From Lachnospiraceae bacterium (GTDB lineage: Bacteria; Bacillota; Clostridia; Lachnospirales; Lachnospiraceae), in the NCBI GenBank assembly GCA_003979345.1, contig RYVZ01000003.1:62001-126000 (forward strand): a stretch of DNA of 64,000 nucleotides, written 5' to 3'. Both the position numbers and the translations under genes were made by a program. Under the pieces are notes generated by a model. It ran no database searches and was not told where the DNA came from. It saw nothing but the letters and a program-made list of their open reading frames with translations. Of this stretch, positions 1-8,638 are shown one piece after another (positions within the stretch are counted from its first letter, which is position 1; each line of letters opens with the position of its first letter).

Positions 1-1661
1 ATGTTACATGCAATATAGGCGCGGCCTTCGCCGGAATAGGGCAGACCGGCAACTTCCTCGCGGTGCAGGGAGGACATCATATTGCCGCTGAAGCTATAAT
101 TCATATGGCCGGATACGGTCATATAATATACATGGAACCGGTCTTCCCCGATATATTGGGGAATTGTCGCCTTCATCATATCCAGATCGGACGCCGGCCA
201 GTAATTTGCGTTCTCCATCTCAAATATCTGTCCGCCCCAGACGGATTCCTCTAAATTTCCGAGGCTGCTTGCCTGCCATTTATAGCCGAGATTAGGGTGG
301 GAAAGGTGACGCTTATAATAGTCGAGCGTATTGTTGTGATAGGCATAGCTGTGCGCACCCTCTAGGGAAAAGAAGGAGGGCAGGGCAAACGGCATTGCAA
401 TCTCCGAACTCCTGCGCATGGAAAACTGCTGATCGGGAATTAAGCCGGTCAGGTTTGTATATTCTCCATCGCTTGTAGAGGTGCTCCATAGCGGGACGTA
501 ATACTGCTCAAATACGAAGCCTGAATGAATCAGCTTATAGAGTGTGGGTGTCAGCGTTTCATCGACCGCATAGGGGGAAAAGCCCTCCGCCGTGAGGTAA
601 ATGAGGTTATAGCCCCGGAACATGCCGGTATATTCATTCCGGTTTGTTGCAGGCATGCTCTGTAAATATTCTGCAAGTTTGATGATCTCTTCGGAACCGG
701 CTTCTGCGGTCAGACGCTCAAAATCGATCGGCAGAACGTTTGGGGAGGTGTCTAACGGTTCCGGTTCATCGGTGTAAGTTTCGGAAGAGCTGCCGACGGA
801 GACAGGATCGCCGCCGCTGGTGTGTGTCCCGGTGGCATCTGCATCGACTGACGGGTTTGTACCGGGTTTTGCCGAAGACGCGGGATTGCCTGCAATAACG
901 GAGCCGCCGTCCGTTGAATGGGCGGCCTCGTCAACAGCAGTTATGTCCGAATGCTCCGAGGAGCTTTCTGTGGAAGTCTGATCCGGAAGACTGACCCATG
1001 ATTCAAGAGAGTCTTCTGTTTCGGGAAAGATACCACCACAGAGATCTCTGACCACGGAGGGCATAACACCGTAGGTTGAGACCACTCCGTGAGGGTTGTA
1101 AAATTCACTGTAATTTTCATAATAATCTGTGTGTGCATAAAATCCGATCACACAGATTAGCACATAGGAACACAGACCGATAACTGTGATGCCGGCGTTT
1201 AGCAGGTATTCTCTTTTATGATGATGTTCAAGAGGAAGAAACCGCTCATCCTTTGACCGGCGCTTTCTAAGCAGGATACCTGCTATGGCAAAAGGTACGG
1301 CAAGCGCGAGCAGCAGACCCGATGCGTGGACAATGCCGGTAAATGCTTCGCGCCAATAATTTGTCAAGGCGTCTTTGCCGCCGTTTGTGACGGCTGCCAA
1401 AAGAAGAGGCTGCTTAAAAATCCTCATATAAACAAGCTGGAAAGCAAATAGCAGGTACGCAAGCGATAATAAGATGAAAAAAACCGCGCGATTTCCCTTT
1501 CGGTGAAAAAGTCCCGTGAATAATGCCGCGAGCCCGGCGAACGCGGTACATAGGGGAATGGCGATCAGCGGGTTTGCCGGCGCAAGCCCCAGACAGCCAA
1601 TGTGATAGACGGTTTCCATATATAAGAGTGTGAGAAAATAAAACAAAAACGTTCGTAACAT
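1..1661 (-). CDS. LTA synthase-like sulfatase-fold membrane protein (3' end outside window)
   Basis: Open minus-strand frame from ATG at 1661 to the window edge, so the C-terminus is missing. The N-terminal 180 or so residues hold several hydrophobic segments. A Ser/Thr/Gly/Asp-rich linker follows, then an alkaline-phosphatase/sulfatase-fold domain beginning LIYLTAEGFSPYAVDE. The STSTSDGEYTNLTG stretch matches the position of the catalytic Thr of LtaS-type enzymes, and FHVYYMTVSGHMNYSF is the typical downstream block. Family members transfer glycerol-phosphate or phosphoethanolamine to envelope polymers or lipids; the substrate here cannot be told. A purine-rich AGAAAGAAG lies just upstream of the chosen start. 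The long low-complexity linker is unusual for LtaS itself. Family confident, exact role not. Confidence 0.85.
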   Translation of the reverse strand, partial: MLRTFLFYFLTLLYMETVYHIGCLGLAPANPLIAIPLCTAFAGLAALFTGLFHRKGNRAVFFILLSLAYLLFAFQLVYMRIFKQPLLLAAVTNGGKDALTNYWREAFTGIVHASGLLLALAVPFAIAGILLRKRRSKDERFLPLEHHHKREYLLNAGITVIGLCSYVLICVIGFYAHTDYYENYSEFYNPHGVVSTYGVMPSVVRDLCGGIFPETEDSLESWVSLPDQTSTESSSEHSDITAVDEAAHSTDGGSVIAGNPASSAKPGTNPSVDADATGTHTSGGDPVSVGSSSETYTDEPEPLDTSPNVLPIDFERLTAEAGSEEIIKLAEYLQSMPATNRNEYTGMFRGYNLIYLTAEGFSPYAVDETLTPTLYKLIHSGFVFEQYYVPLWSTSTSDGEYTNLTGLIPDQQFSMRRSSEIAMPFALPSFFSLEGAHSYAYHNNTLDYYKRHLSHPNLGYKWQASSLGNLEESVWGGQIFEMENANYWPASDLDMMKATIPQYIGEDRFHVYYMTVSGHMNYSFSGNMMSSLHREEVAGLPYSGEGRAYIACN

Positions 1662-1686
1662 GGCAAAACACTTCTTTCTTCTGCAT

Positions 1687-1716
1687 CTTATATTAAAAGT
1701 ATCACATTTCGACAAA
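1687..1716 (-). promoter_or_regulatory. Sigma-A-like promoter with overlapping Spo0A-box sequence
   Basis: On the minus strand, TTGTCG (1715-1710), a 17-bp spacer and TATAAG (1692-1687) lie directly upstream of the sulfatase gene, giving a 5' leader of about 20 nt. The -35 element is part of TTTGTCGAAA (1716-1707), which contains the 0A-box consensus TGTCGAA. An overlap of box and -35 could mean repression or class-II-type activation. Seen: the motifs. Inferred: Spo0A binding. Confidence 0.5.
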
Positions 1717-1773
1717 AAAAGGGGAAATGTTACGCATTTTAACATAAGATTCATAATCCCTTTATATATGAAC

Positions 1774-1824
1774 AAAAGAGTTTGCGGGGAGTTTGTCTTC
1801 TACAAACTCCCCGCAAACTCTTTT
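1774..1824. repeat. Perfect 23-bp inverted repeat between divergent genes
   Basis: The two arms, 1774-1796 and 1802-1824, are exact complements with a 5-nt loop (CTTCT). The stem starts AAAAGAG and ends CTCTTTT, so it looks like a bidirectional terminator, yet it lies between two genes that point away from each other. Part of the right arm (GCAAACTCTTT) is repeated once more at 1825-1835. Confidence 0.85.
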
Positions 1825-1849
1825 GCAAACTCTTTATGGGGTTTTGCAT

Positions 1850-1878
1850 TTGACACGATCCGGCTAAAATGCTACGCT
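1850..1878 (+). promoter_or_regulatory. Possible promoter of the rhomboid gene
   Basis: TTGACA at 1850-1855, a 17-bp spacer, and a weak -10 TACGCT at 1873-1878, about 35 bp before the rhomboid start. The -35 is perfect and the -10 is poor; TAAAAT at 1865-1870 is an alternative -10 with other spacing. Confidence 0.35.
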
Positions 1879-1912
1879 TATCATTACAAGAAAAGCAGGG
1901 GCAGGAAAACAT

Positions 1913-3043
1913 ATGACAGAGCAGTTAGCCGGATATATGCAGGGCAGGGGTTACCAGATGATGGTGACGAATGTGCCGGGGCTGGTGTTTCTTTTCCGAC
2001 AGGAAATGCAGTCCGTAAATGTTTTGATCGTGATAGAGGAACTTGACGGCAGTATTTTACCGGAACAATACCATGATATCAAAGAGCAGATGCACAACGT
2101 ATTTGAGCGGCGCGGTGTGGGGGAACTGCATACAATGGGTCTGATGATCACAAATAAGCCCGAGACGGCATTGTCGCTGTATGGAGACGAGCATTTTCTT
2201 TGGCTTATTGACAGTCGGAGCAGCAGGCTGCTCGTCTATGAGCATCAGGCGGAGGACTTTTATGGTCTAAAAGGAATACTGGAAGAATTTCTTACAGAAT
2301 ATGAAGGAAGCCTTAGCGTAAAGAGAGAGGAATCCGGTGCAGGGGATACGTGGAATCACAGCGCGAAAGGCGGGGATCATGTCACAGGGAACGGGGCTTC
2401 CGCAAGCGGTGAGGGACAGCGAAGCCTTAGGCAGACGCTTCAGAATCTTCCGCTTGTAACGGGGCTGCTCGTGTCTGTAAACGTCATTGTATATTTGATA
2501 TGTACATGGAGCGGGGAAGTATTGTATAATAGTGGAGAACTTCTCGGAGCGGCGGTTATGGAGCGGGGCGAGTTCTACCGAATGATCACATGTATGTTTC
2601 TGCATGCGGATACCGGGCATCTTTTCGGAAATATGCTAATGCTCTATGCGCTTGGAACGATGCTGGAGCAGCATTTTGGCCACATTCGCTATGGGCTCTT
2701 ATATCTGTTGTCAGGTATCGGTGCGGCAGCGGCCTCTATGTGGTATCAGCTGTGGGCGGGAAGGCTGACCGGCTCCATCGGTGCAAGCGGAGCGGTGTAT
2801 GGTCTGATCGGTGCGCTGCTTTTCCTTGTGATCGCGGGCCGCGGGCGGTTTCGGAGCGTTACGTTTCCAAGGATCCTGCTATGCATCGCATACTCGTTAT
2901 ACAGTGGACTGGCGGCGGAAAATATAGATAATGCGGCGCATATCGGAGGATTGCTGTGTGGATTTGTGCTGGCAGTTATACTCTCTATAGGGAAGTCTGC
3001 TCATACGCAGATCGGTAGCGATGAGCGGTTCGATGGGATTTAG
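1913..3043 (+). CDS. Rhomboid family intramembrane serine protease
   Basis: Protein of 376 aa. A soluble N-terminal domain of about 165 residues and a polar Gly/Ser linker precede a six- to seven-helix rhomboid core that cleaves transmembrane substrates within the membrane. The catalytic Ser is in GSIGASGAVYGL (about Ser292), the partner His in NAAHIGGLLCGF (about His343), and the oxyanion-loop His/Asn in HADTGHLFGN (about 236 and 240). The start is set by a purine-rich GCAGGGGCAGGAAAAC just upstream. The N-terminal extension has no family I can name; similar additions occur on Gram-positive rhomboids such as GluP. The next gene starts 22 bp after the stop and is probably co-transcribed. Confidence 0.92.
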   Translation: MTEQLAGYMQGRGYQMMVTNVPGLVFLFRQEMQSVNVLIVIEELDGSILPEQYHDIKEQMHNVFERRGVGELHTMGLMITNKPETALSLYGDEHFLWLIDSRSSRLLVYEHQAEDFYGLKGILEEFLTEYEGSLSVKREESGAGDTWNHSAKGGDHVTGNGASASGEGQRSLRQTLQNLPLVTGLLVSVNVIVYLICTWSGEVLYNSGELLGAAVMERGEFYRMITCMFLHADTGHLFGNMLMLYALGTMLEQHFGHIRYGLLYLLSGIGAAAASMWYQLWAGRLTGSIGASGAVYGLIGALLFLVIAGRGRFRSVTFPRILLCIAYSLYSGLAAENIDNAAHIGGLLCGFVLAVILSIGKSAHTQIGSDERFDGI

Positions 3044-3065
3044 ACAAGAAAGGAACGGACAAAGA

Positions 3066-4061
3066 ATGAGGATTCATATTTATTACGGCGGGCGGGGGCT
3101 TGTGGATGACCCGACTATTTTCGTGATCAACCGGATGGATGCGGTCTTAAAAGAGCTGAATGTGAATGTTGAGCGGTTTAACCTCTATGAGCTGAGAAGT
3201 ACGATCATGACGCTGCCGCAGACGTTAAAGGATGTAGACGGGATCATTCTTGCGACAACAGTAGAGTGGTATGGGATCGGCGGCTATATGCAGCAATTTT
3301 TGGATGCGTGCTGGCTGTATGGAGATAAGGAAAAGATCAGTGAGATTTATATGTGTCCGGTAGTCATGGCGACAACCTACGGGGAAGGAGAGGGAAAACT
3401 TCACCTGTCTAATGCGTGGGAAGTGCTGGGAGGGCGCCCGTGCAGCGGAATCTGCGGCTATATCGCAGATACGGTCTCACTTGAAATGAATGAGGGCTAT
3501 CATCGGCTGATCGACAAAAAAGCGGAGAATCTGTATCGGACGATCAATCAAAAGCTGCCGGATTTTCCGGCGAGCAATCAGGCAGTGCGTCAGCGCGTCT
3601 GTCAACCGAAGGACATGTCGCTAACGCCGCAGGAGGCGGAGCAGCTGTCGCAGTATGTTTCGGATGACCGCTATGTGAAGAAGCAGAAAGAGGATATTCA
3701 GGAACTGACCAGCCTGTTTCGGGAAAAACTTGATAAGACCGATGCGGATGACACAACAGCGTATATTGAGGATTTTCGCAGGCATTTTCAACCGCTTGCG
3801 GGCTTTGCCGCTTCCTATCGCTTCCGCATAGAAGGAAGGAAGAAACCGTTCATTTTACAGGTCACGAATTCAGAACTGATCTGTGAATACAGAGAATTGG
3901 ATAACGCCGATATGGATATACAGCTGGATAATAATGTGATGAATGAGATCGTGAGTGGAAGAATGACGTTTCAGAGAGCGTTTATGGGCGGCTCCATGAA
4001 GATGAAGGGCGACTTTAAGATTTTGCGGACGTTGGATCAGTTGTTTGATTTTACGATGTAG
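3066..4061 (+). CDS. Flavodoxin-fold / SCP2 sterol-carrier-like fusion protein
   Basis: Protein of 331 aa. Residues 1-170 look like the NADPH-dependent FMN reductase/flavodoxin fold: MRIHIYYGGRG at the start, an ATTVEWYGIGG flavin-loop-like segment and an ATTYGEGEGK segment. A charged linker follows, then a C-terminal domain of about 100 residues ending DNADMDIQLDNNVMNEIVSG and GGSMKMKGDFKILRTLDQLF, typical of SCP2-type lipid-binding domains. This suggests a flavoprotein coupled to a hydrophobic ligand pocket; no substrate can be proposed. I chose ATG 3066 because of the GAAAGGA site upstream and because the flavodoxin strand starts there; an in-frame ATG at 3021 overlaps the rhomboid gene. 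Confidence 0.75.
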   Translation: MRIHIYYGGRGLVDDPTIFVINRMDAVLKELNVNVERFNLYELRSTIMTLPQTLKDVDGIILATTVEWYGIGGYMQQFLDACWLYGDKEKISEIYMCPVVMATTYGEGEGKLHLSNAWEVLGGRPCSGICGYIADTVSLEMNEGYHRLIDKKAENLYRTINQKLPDFPASNQAVRQRVCQPKDMSLTPQEAEQLSQYVSDDRYVKKQKEDIQELTSLFREKLDKTDADDTTAYIEDFRRHFQPLAGFAASYRFRIEGRKKPFILQVTNSELICEYRELDNADMDIQLDNNVMNEIVSGRMTFQRAFMGGSMKMKGDFKILRTLDQLFDFTM

Positions 4062-4138
4062 GGGCTGCTGCGGCGGGAAGAGGACTAAGAAAGTGCGGAA
4101 TTTGTGTCCGCAGGTGAAGACCGTGTAGAGAGAGGAGC

Positions 4139-4561
4139 ATGATTGTAACGATGAAAGATCAGAATTGTATATTTTGTAAGATCGCAAACGGTGAAATTCC
4201 AAGCAGGACGATTTATGAGGATGAACAGTTCCGAATATTTTTGGATCTTGCTCCGGCATCGAAAGGACATGCGCTGATCGTGCCGAAAGAACACTATGCA
4301 AATTTATTCGTACTTCCGGATGAGCTTGCGGCGGACGCCATGCGCCTTGCAAAAAGGCAGGCGGCAGATATGAAAGAAAAGCTTTGCTGCGATGGGTTTC
4401 AGCTTGTGCAGAATAATGGGGAGAGTGCAGGGCAGACCGTATTCCATTTTCATCTCCATCTGATACCGCGGTATCGAAATGACGGACAGACGATCGCGTG
4501 GGAGCCTGGAAATCTGTCAGCAGAAGAACTTGATGCGGTAAAAGCACAGATTCTTTCATAA
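4139..4561 (+). CDS. HIT family nucleotide-binding protein (HINT-like)
   Basis: Protein of 140 aa (136 aa if translation starts at ATG 4151). The histidine triad HFHLHLIPR is at residues 105-113, and CIFCKIANGEIPSRTIYED near the N-terminus is the usual opening of HINT proteins with its Cys pair. HIT proteins hydrolyse nucleoside phosphoramidates or adenylated metabolites in the cytosol. GAGGAG at 4132-4137 sits too close to ATG 4139 and 13 nt from ATG 4151; family alignment favours 4151. It follows the flavodoxin/SCP2 gene by 77 bp and converges with murG. Confidence 0.9.
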   Translation: MIVTMKDQNCIFCKIANGEIPSRTIYEDEQFRIFLDLAPASKGHALIVPKEHYANLFVLPDELAADAMRLAKRQAADMKEKLCCDGFQLVQNNGESAGQTVFHFHLHLIPRYRNDGQTIAWEPGNLSAEELDAVKAQILS

Positions 4562-4572
4562 ATTATATAAAT

Positions 4573-4628
4573 AAAAAAAGAGTTCTGCAAATGCGAAACA
4601 AAGAGAGTACCGTTCCTGCGGAACTCTT
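4573..4628 (-). terminator. Second inverted repeat beyond murG
   Basis: AAGAGTTCTGC at 4578-4588 pairs with GCGGAACTCTT at 4618-4628 around a loop of about 29 nt. Read on the minus strand it is followed by seven T residues (4579-4573). It may back up the murG terminator or stop read-through from either convergent gene. Confidence 0.5.
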
Positions 4629-4646
4629 ACAACTCATAAACGAATC

Positions 4647-4681
4647 AAAACAGGGGATTGAAGCTATGCTTCGATCCCCTG
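4647..4681 (-). terminator. murG intrinsic terminator overlapping the stop codon
   Basis: On the minus strand CAGGGGATCGAAGC (4681-4668) pairs with GCTTCAATCCCCTG (4664-4651) around a 3-nt loop and is followed by TTTT (4650-4647). The left arm encodes the last codons of murG and the stop codon lies in the hairpin, a compact arrangement. Confidence 0.75.
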
Positions 4682-5737
4682 TACTTCTTCTATCAGATTC
4701 AGGATGGTATGAATGGAGTCTGTCTGCGAACTTTTGCTCATGGCGTCGATATAAATGTGCCGGTTGCAGTAAAGCTCGTGTACCTTATCCGTGAGTGTTT
4801 CATTATCCAGATATTCTTCTTCGATCACCATGCTGAAGCCCTGGGCTTCGAACGAATGCGCGTTTAAGATCTGGTCTCCGCGGCTGCTCGTAGTGGGCAG
4901 AGGGATCAGAATGTTCGGTTTTTTCAGTGAAAGCAGCTCGCAGATCGCATTAGCGCCGGCGCGTGAAATGACAAGATCCGACATGGCAAAAATATCTTTC
5001 ATTTCGGATTTGATATATTCGAACTGCTTATAACCCGGCTTTGTCAAAAGCAGATTATCCACCTTATCCTTTCCGCACAGATGAACGATCTGGAAGTCCT
5101 CTAAAAGTGCGGGCAGCGCCGAGCGCACGGCTTCATTGACGGCAGCAGAACCCTGTGAACCGCCCACAACCATGATAACGGGTTTGTTTGCAGAAAAACC
5201 GCATAGGTCAAGACCTGCGATACGGCTGCCTTTTGCGAGTTCCTCGCGGATCGGGGAGCCGGTTAAGATGGCCTTGCCTTCCGGAAGATCCTTTAGCGTT
5301 TCCGGAAAATTACAGCATATTTTGGTTGCCGCGCCGACACAGAGCTTGTTGGCAAGACCGGGCGTCATATCTGATTCATGGATCACGCAGGGGATACCAA
5401 GAGAAGCGGCAGCCCGTACGACGGGGACGCTGACAAAGCCGCCCTTAGAAAAGACGACGTCGGGCCTGATCTGTTTGATGAGTTTTTTTGCTTCAAAGTA
5501 GCCTGCGATAACGCGGAACGGATCGGAAAAATTCTTGGGATCAAAATAACGACGAAATTTTCCGGTAGAAATGCCGTAATAGGGAATATCGAAATCGGCG
5601 ATCAGACGCTTTTCGATTCCCTCATAGGAACCCATGTAGTGAATATCATAATTCTTTTTCATTAGAGAGGGCAAGAGCGCAATGCAGGGTGTAACATGTC
5701 CGGCTGTTCCGCCGCCCGTCAATAAGATCCGTCTCAT
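4664..5737 (-). CDS. murG: MurG, UDP-GlcNAc:lipid I N-acetylglucosaminyltransferase
   Basis: Protein of 357 aa, normal length for the family. It adds GlcNAc to lipid I at the inner face of the membrane to make lipid II. The N-terminal ILLTGGGTAGHVTPCIAL loop and HESDMTPGLANKL are family signatures, as is VVGGSQGSAAVNEAV in the donor-binding half. ISRAGANAICELLSLKKPNILIPLP holds the UDP-GlcNAc site, with TTSSRGDQ after it. GGAGG lies 9 nt before the ATG. It sits 22 bp behind the TSCPD gene rather than in a dcw cluster, a location common in Lachnospiraceae. Confidence 0.95.
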   Translation of the reverse strand: MRRILLTGGGTAGHVTPCIALLPSLMKKNYDIHYMGSYEGIEKRLIADFDIPYYGISTGKFRRYFDPKNFSDPFRVIAGYFEAKKLIKQIRPDVVFSKGGFVSVPVVRAAASLGIPCVIHESDMTPGLANKLCVGAATKICCNFPETLKDLPEGKAILTGSPIREELAKGSRIAGLDLCGFSANKPVIMVVGGSQGSAAVNEAVRSALPALLEDFQIVHLCGKDKVDNLLLTKPGYKQFEYIKSEMKDIFAMSDLVISRAGANAICELLSLKKPNILIPLPTTSSRGDQILNAHSFEAQGFSMVIEEEYLDNETLTDKVHELYCNRHIYIDAMSKSSQTDSIHTILNLIEEVQGIEA

Positions 5738-5759
5738 GAATCATGCCTCCAAAGAGATT

Positions 5760-6002
5760 TTAGTTTTGAAGCATCGTTTCTAATGCGTGAGCAAGCTGAT
5801 CCGGACATGAAGTAGATTTCATACCGCAGCGGATACCTTTTAAGCGTTCGATCGCATCCTGTGGAGCCATTCCTTTTACGAGGCTTGAAATGCCCTGCAG
5901 ATTACCGTTGCAGCCGCCCGTAAAACGGACGGATGAGATTACGCCGTTTTCCAGTTCAATGTCGATCTCGGAAGAGCAGACGCCCTTGGGTGTATACTTC
6001 AT
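5760..6002 (-). CDS. TSCPD domain-containing small protein (TIGR03905-like)
   Basis: Protein of 80 aa from ATG 6002; an alternative ATG at 6029 would add nine residues. The pattern is that of the small TSCPD family: KGVCSSEI near the N-terminus, RFTGGCNGNLQGISSLVKG, and a C-terminal GIRCGMKSTSCPDQL. The conserved Cys residues suggest metal binding, and related domains occur at the C-terminus of class II ribonucleotide reductases. Function of the stand-alone protein is not known. GGAG five nt before ATG 6002, and the usual family opening MKYxxKGVCS, decide the start. First gene of the murG operon. Confidence 0.8.
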   Translation of the reverse strand: MKYTPKGVCSSEIDIELENGVISSVRFTGGCNGNLQGISSLVKGMAPQDAIERLKGIRCGMKSTSCPDQLAHALETMLQN

Positions 6003-6087
6003 AGCTTCTCCAATCTGTACGCGTTTCATTGCGCACTTTCCATTTATTTTTTTGTTTAAGCGGATATGAACCGTTTCTTTGTTGCCT

Positions 6088-6116
6088 ATTATATCAAAAG
6101 GTGCGAAATTTGTCTA
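6088..6116 (-). promoter_or_regulatory. Promoter of the TSCPD-murG operon
   Basis: On the minus strand TAGACA (6116-6111), a 17-bp spacer and a perfect TATAAT (6093-6088), about 85 bp before the TSCPD start. Confidence 0.6.
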
Positions 6117-6200
6117 TCAATTACAGCCCCGTTTGTATTGAATCCTGTATGCTTTATTCTTTATACTATTCCATGAATGATAAAAAGGAGATGTCGTAAT

Positions 6201-7118
6201 ATGCCTGATCGTATCAGATTTCTATCTATGGATTTTTTTATCGCACTAATGATAACATTTTTTGTCCTTTCTGTTTTAAGCCAGATTTTAATTGGGATAC
6301 TATATCAACATATGCTGGAAGAGGCAGAAAATATGCAGACCACGGATAACCGGATATTAAAACAATTCAAGCAGAAATTTGTGACCTGTTATACGGTCAA
6401 CAACGGAGTGACAAATGTGCCGGTATTTGTGGAAAAGTTCTTGAACCGTCTTCAGATCGGCAGATTTTCTCTCAATATGATACGCGGGCTGTCCGGGCAG
6501 TTTATGTTTTTGTCCGTGCTGTCCGGGGGAATCGGCATCTGTCGTGAGCTTGCCAAAGGAATCTCATTTTTTTCGCTTCTGCCCTATTATGTGGTCATAT
6601 TAGTCGGACTGTATTTCTATTTTTCTGTTTTATCCATCGTGGACATTCCGGGAAGGCGGAGTATGTTAAAAACAAATATGATCGATTTTCTGGAAAACGA
6701 TATGCTGGTAAGGCTTGCGGCCGGCATGGAGTATGACCCGGAAGCAAAAGAAAATACAAAGGAAGAGGCGGGCAGGCGCCAGGGTCGGGCAAAAGAGCGG
6801 GAAGAATCATCAGGACTGCGCCATGAGGAGGAAGAACTGTCGGCGCGGACGCGTTATGAGGAGGAAGAACTGCCGGCACGGACGCGCTATGAGCAGACGG
6901 TGTCATCCGCGCGAAAAACGGCGAGGTGGGATACGGATGAAGAGTTTGACAGAAAGAGAATGCCGGTACTCGAAAAACTGCCGAAGGAGAATCCGAATAA
7001 ACCGGAAGGACTTGACTGGACGGGCGGCATGGTGGACGAAGCAGAGAATAGAAAGCCGTATTTTGATAAAGAAAAAGAGGAGGAGTTAGCGGAGCTCTTA
7101 AAGGATCTGCTCTCGTAA
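6201..7118 (+). CDS. Membrane protein of unknown function with charged repeat tail
   Basis: Protein of 305 aa; no family recognised. One hydrophobic helix lies at about residues 10-32, and a long hydrophobic region at about 105-150 probably forms two more helices. The C-terminal half is highly charged and contains imperfect repeats based on RTRYEEEELPA, encoded by a roughly 30-bp direct DNA repeat near 6826-6890. Topology suggests a large cytoplasmic tail. GGAG at 6187-6190 favours ATG 6201 over the in-frame ATG at 6177. It stands alone, divergent from the TSCPD-murG operon. Confidence 0.6.
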   Translation: MPDRIRFLSMDFFIALMITFFVLSVLSQILIGILYQHMLEEAENMQTTDNRILKQFKQKFVTCYTVNNGVTNVPVFVEKFLNRLQIGRFSLNMIRGLSGQFMFLSVLSGGIGICRELAKGISFFSLLPYYVVILVGLYFYFSVLSIVDIPGRRSMLKTNMIDFLENDMLVRLAAGMEYDPEAKENTKEEAGRRQGRAKEREESSGLRHEEEELSARTRYEEEELPARTRYEQTVSSARKTARWDTDEEFDRKRMPVLEKLPKENPNKPEGLDWTGGMVDEAENRKPYFDKEKEEELAELLKDLLS

Positions 7119-7189
7119 GGCTGCTTTGCGCAGGATCACGGTATGGTTATATCTTGTAGTGACACAGGATCACAGGTTGGCTAAAAGGC

Positions 7190-7218
7190 TTGCAAAAAAA
7201 AGGTATCTTTGCTACACT
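7190..7218 (+). promoter_or_regulatory. Promoter of pgi
   Basis: TTGCAA (7190-7195), 17-bp A-rich spacer, TACACT (7213-7218), about 60 bp before the pgi start. Confidence 0.55.
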
Positions 7219-7278
7219 GATTTTGTGATTTTATTTGGAAGTTATTGGAAATTATCGAGACAAAAGGAGTGAGACGAC

Positions 7279-8628
7279 ATGAGCACAAAAGTCACATTTG
7301 ATTATGCAAAAACGGCGCCGTTTATCAGTGAGCACGAGGTGGAGTTTATGAAAAACCCGACGCTCGCAGCGAAGGAAACATTGACATTAAAGAGCGGTGC
7401 GGGCAACGATTTCTTAGGATGGATCGACCTGCCGGTCGATTATGACAAGGAGGAGTTTGCCCGAATCAAAAAAGCGGCGGAAAAGATTAAAAATGATTCC
7501 GAGGTGCTGCTGGTCATCGGCATCGGCGGATCTTATCTCGGTGCGAGAGCGGCAATTGAGTTTTTGCGTCACAGCTTTTATAATACGGTGGATAAGAGTA
7601 TCCGTAAAACACCGGAGATCTACTTTGTGGGTAATTCCATCAGTTCTACGTATATCAAAGATCTGATGGATGTGATCGGGGACCGCGATTTTTCAGTTAA
7701 CATGATCTCGAAGTCCGGTACAACGACGGAGCCGGCGATCGCATTCCGTGTGTTCAAGGAACTGCTGGAAAAGAAATACGGCAAGGACGGGGCAGCAAAG
7801 AGAATTTATGCGACAACCGATAAGGCAAAGGGTGCGCTTAAGAAAGTAGCGGATGAGGAAGGCTATGAGACGTTTGTCGTGCCGGATGATGTCGGCGGAC
7901 GTTTTTCCGTGCTGACCGCAGTCGGGCTTCTGCCGATCGCAGTATCGGGCGCGGACATTGATAAACTGATGGAAGGCGCAGCAAGCGGAAGAAAGAATGC
8001 GCTGGAGCTTCCTTATGAAGAAAACGACGCCTTAAAATATGCAGCCCTTCGCAACATTCTGTTAAAAAAGGGAAAGAACGTGGAAATCCTCGCAAATTAT
8101 GAACCCGCCGTGCATTATGTATCTGAGTGGTGGAAGCAGCTTTACGGTGAGTCTGAGGGTAAAGACCAAAAGGGTATTCTGCCGGCAAGCGTTGACCTGA
8201 CAACGGACCTGCATTCCATGGGGCAGTTCATTCAGGACGGCGCGCGCATCATGTTTGAGACAGTCATCAACGTGGAGACAAGCCGTGCGACGATCATGAT
8301 CGGTAAAGAGGAAGTCGATCTGGACGGACTGAACTATCTTGCGGGAAAGACCGTTGACTTTGTGAACAAATCAGCTATGAATGGAACGATTCTTGCGCAC
8401 ACCGACGGTCAGGTACCAAATCTGATGGTGACGGTTCCTGAGGTGAACGAATTTTATCTTGGACAACTGTTTTATTTCTTTGAATTTGCCTGTGGCGTCA
8501 GCGGCTATCTGCTTGGCGTGAATCCGTTCAACCAGCCGGGTGTGGAAAGCTATAAGAAGAATATGTTTGCGCTGCTTGGGAAACCCGGGTATGAGGAGCA
8601 GAGGGAAGCACTTCTGAAAAGATTATAA
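7279..8628 (+). CDS. pgi: Glucose-6-phosphate isomerase
   Basis: Protein of 449 aa, the length of the short Firmicute-type PGI. It interconverts glucose 6-phosphate and fructose 6-phosphate in glycolysis. VIGIGGSYLGARAAIEFL and SKSGTTTEPAIAFR form the sugar-phosphate site; GVNPFNQPGVESYK near the C-terminus is the second PGI signature with the catalytic Lys downstream. AAAAGGAG lies 9 nt before ATG. Flanked by its own promoter and an intrinsic terminator, so likely monocistronic. Confidence 0.97.
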   Translation: MSTKVTFDYAKTAPFISEHEVEFMKNPTLAAKETLTLKSGAGNDFLGWIDLPVDYDKEEFARIKKAAEKIKNDSEVLLVIGIGGSYLGARAAIEFLRHSFYNTVDKSIRKTPEIYFVGNSISSTYIKDLMDVIGDRDFSVNMISKSGTTTEPAIAFRVFKELLEKKYGKDGAAKRIYATTDKAKGALKKVADEEGYETFVVPDDVGGRFSVLTAVGLLPIAVSGADIDKLMEGAASGRKNALELPYEENDALKYAALRNILLKKGKNVEILANYEPAVHYVSEWWKQLYGESEGKDQKGILPASVDLTTDLHSMGQFIQDGARIMFETVINVETSRATIMIGKEEVDLDGLNYLAGKTVDFVNKSAMNGTILAHTDGQVPNLMVTVPEVNEFYLGQLFYFFEFACGVSGYLLGVNPFNQPGVESYKKNMFALLGKPGYEEQREALLKRL

Positions 8629-8638
8629 ATTGCCAGGA

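Noticed and set aside
1660..2046. Plus-strand frame over the rhomboid start
   Set aside because: It crosses the 23-bp palindrome and the divergent promoters and is out of frame with the clear rhomboid gene.
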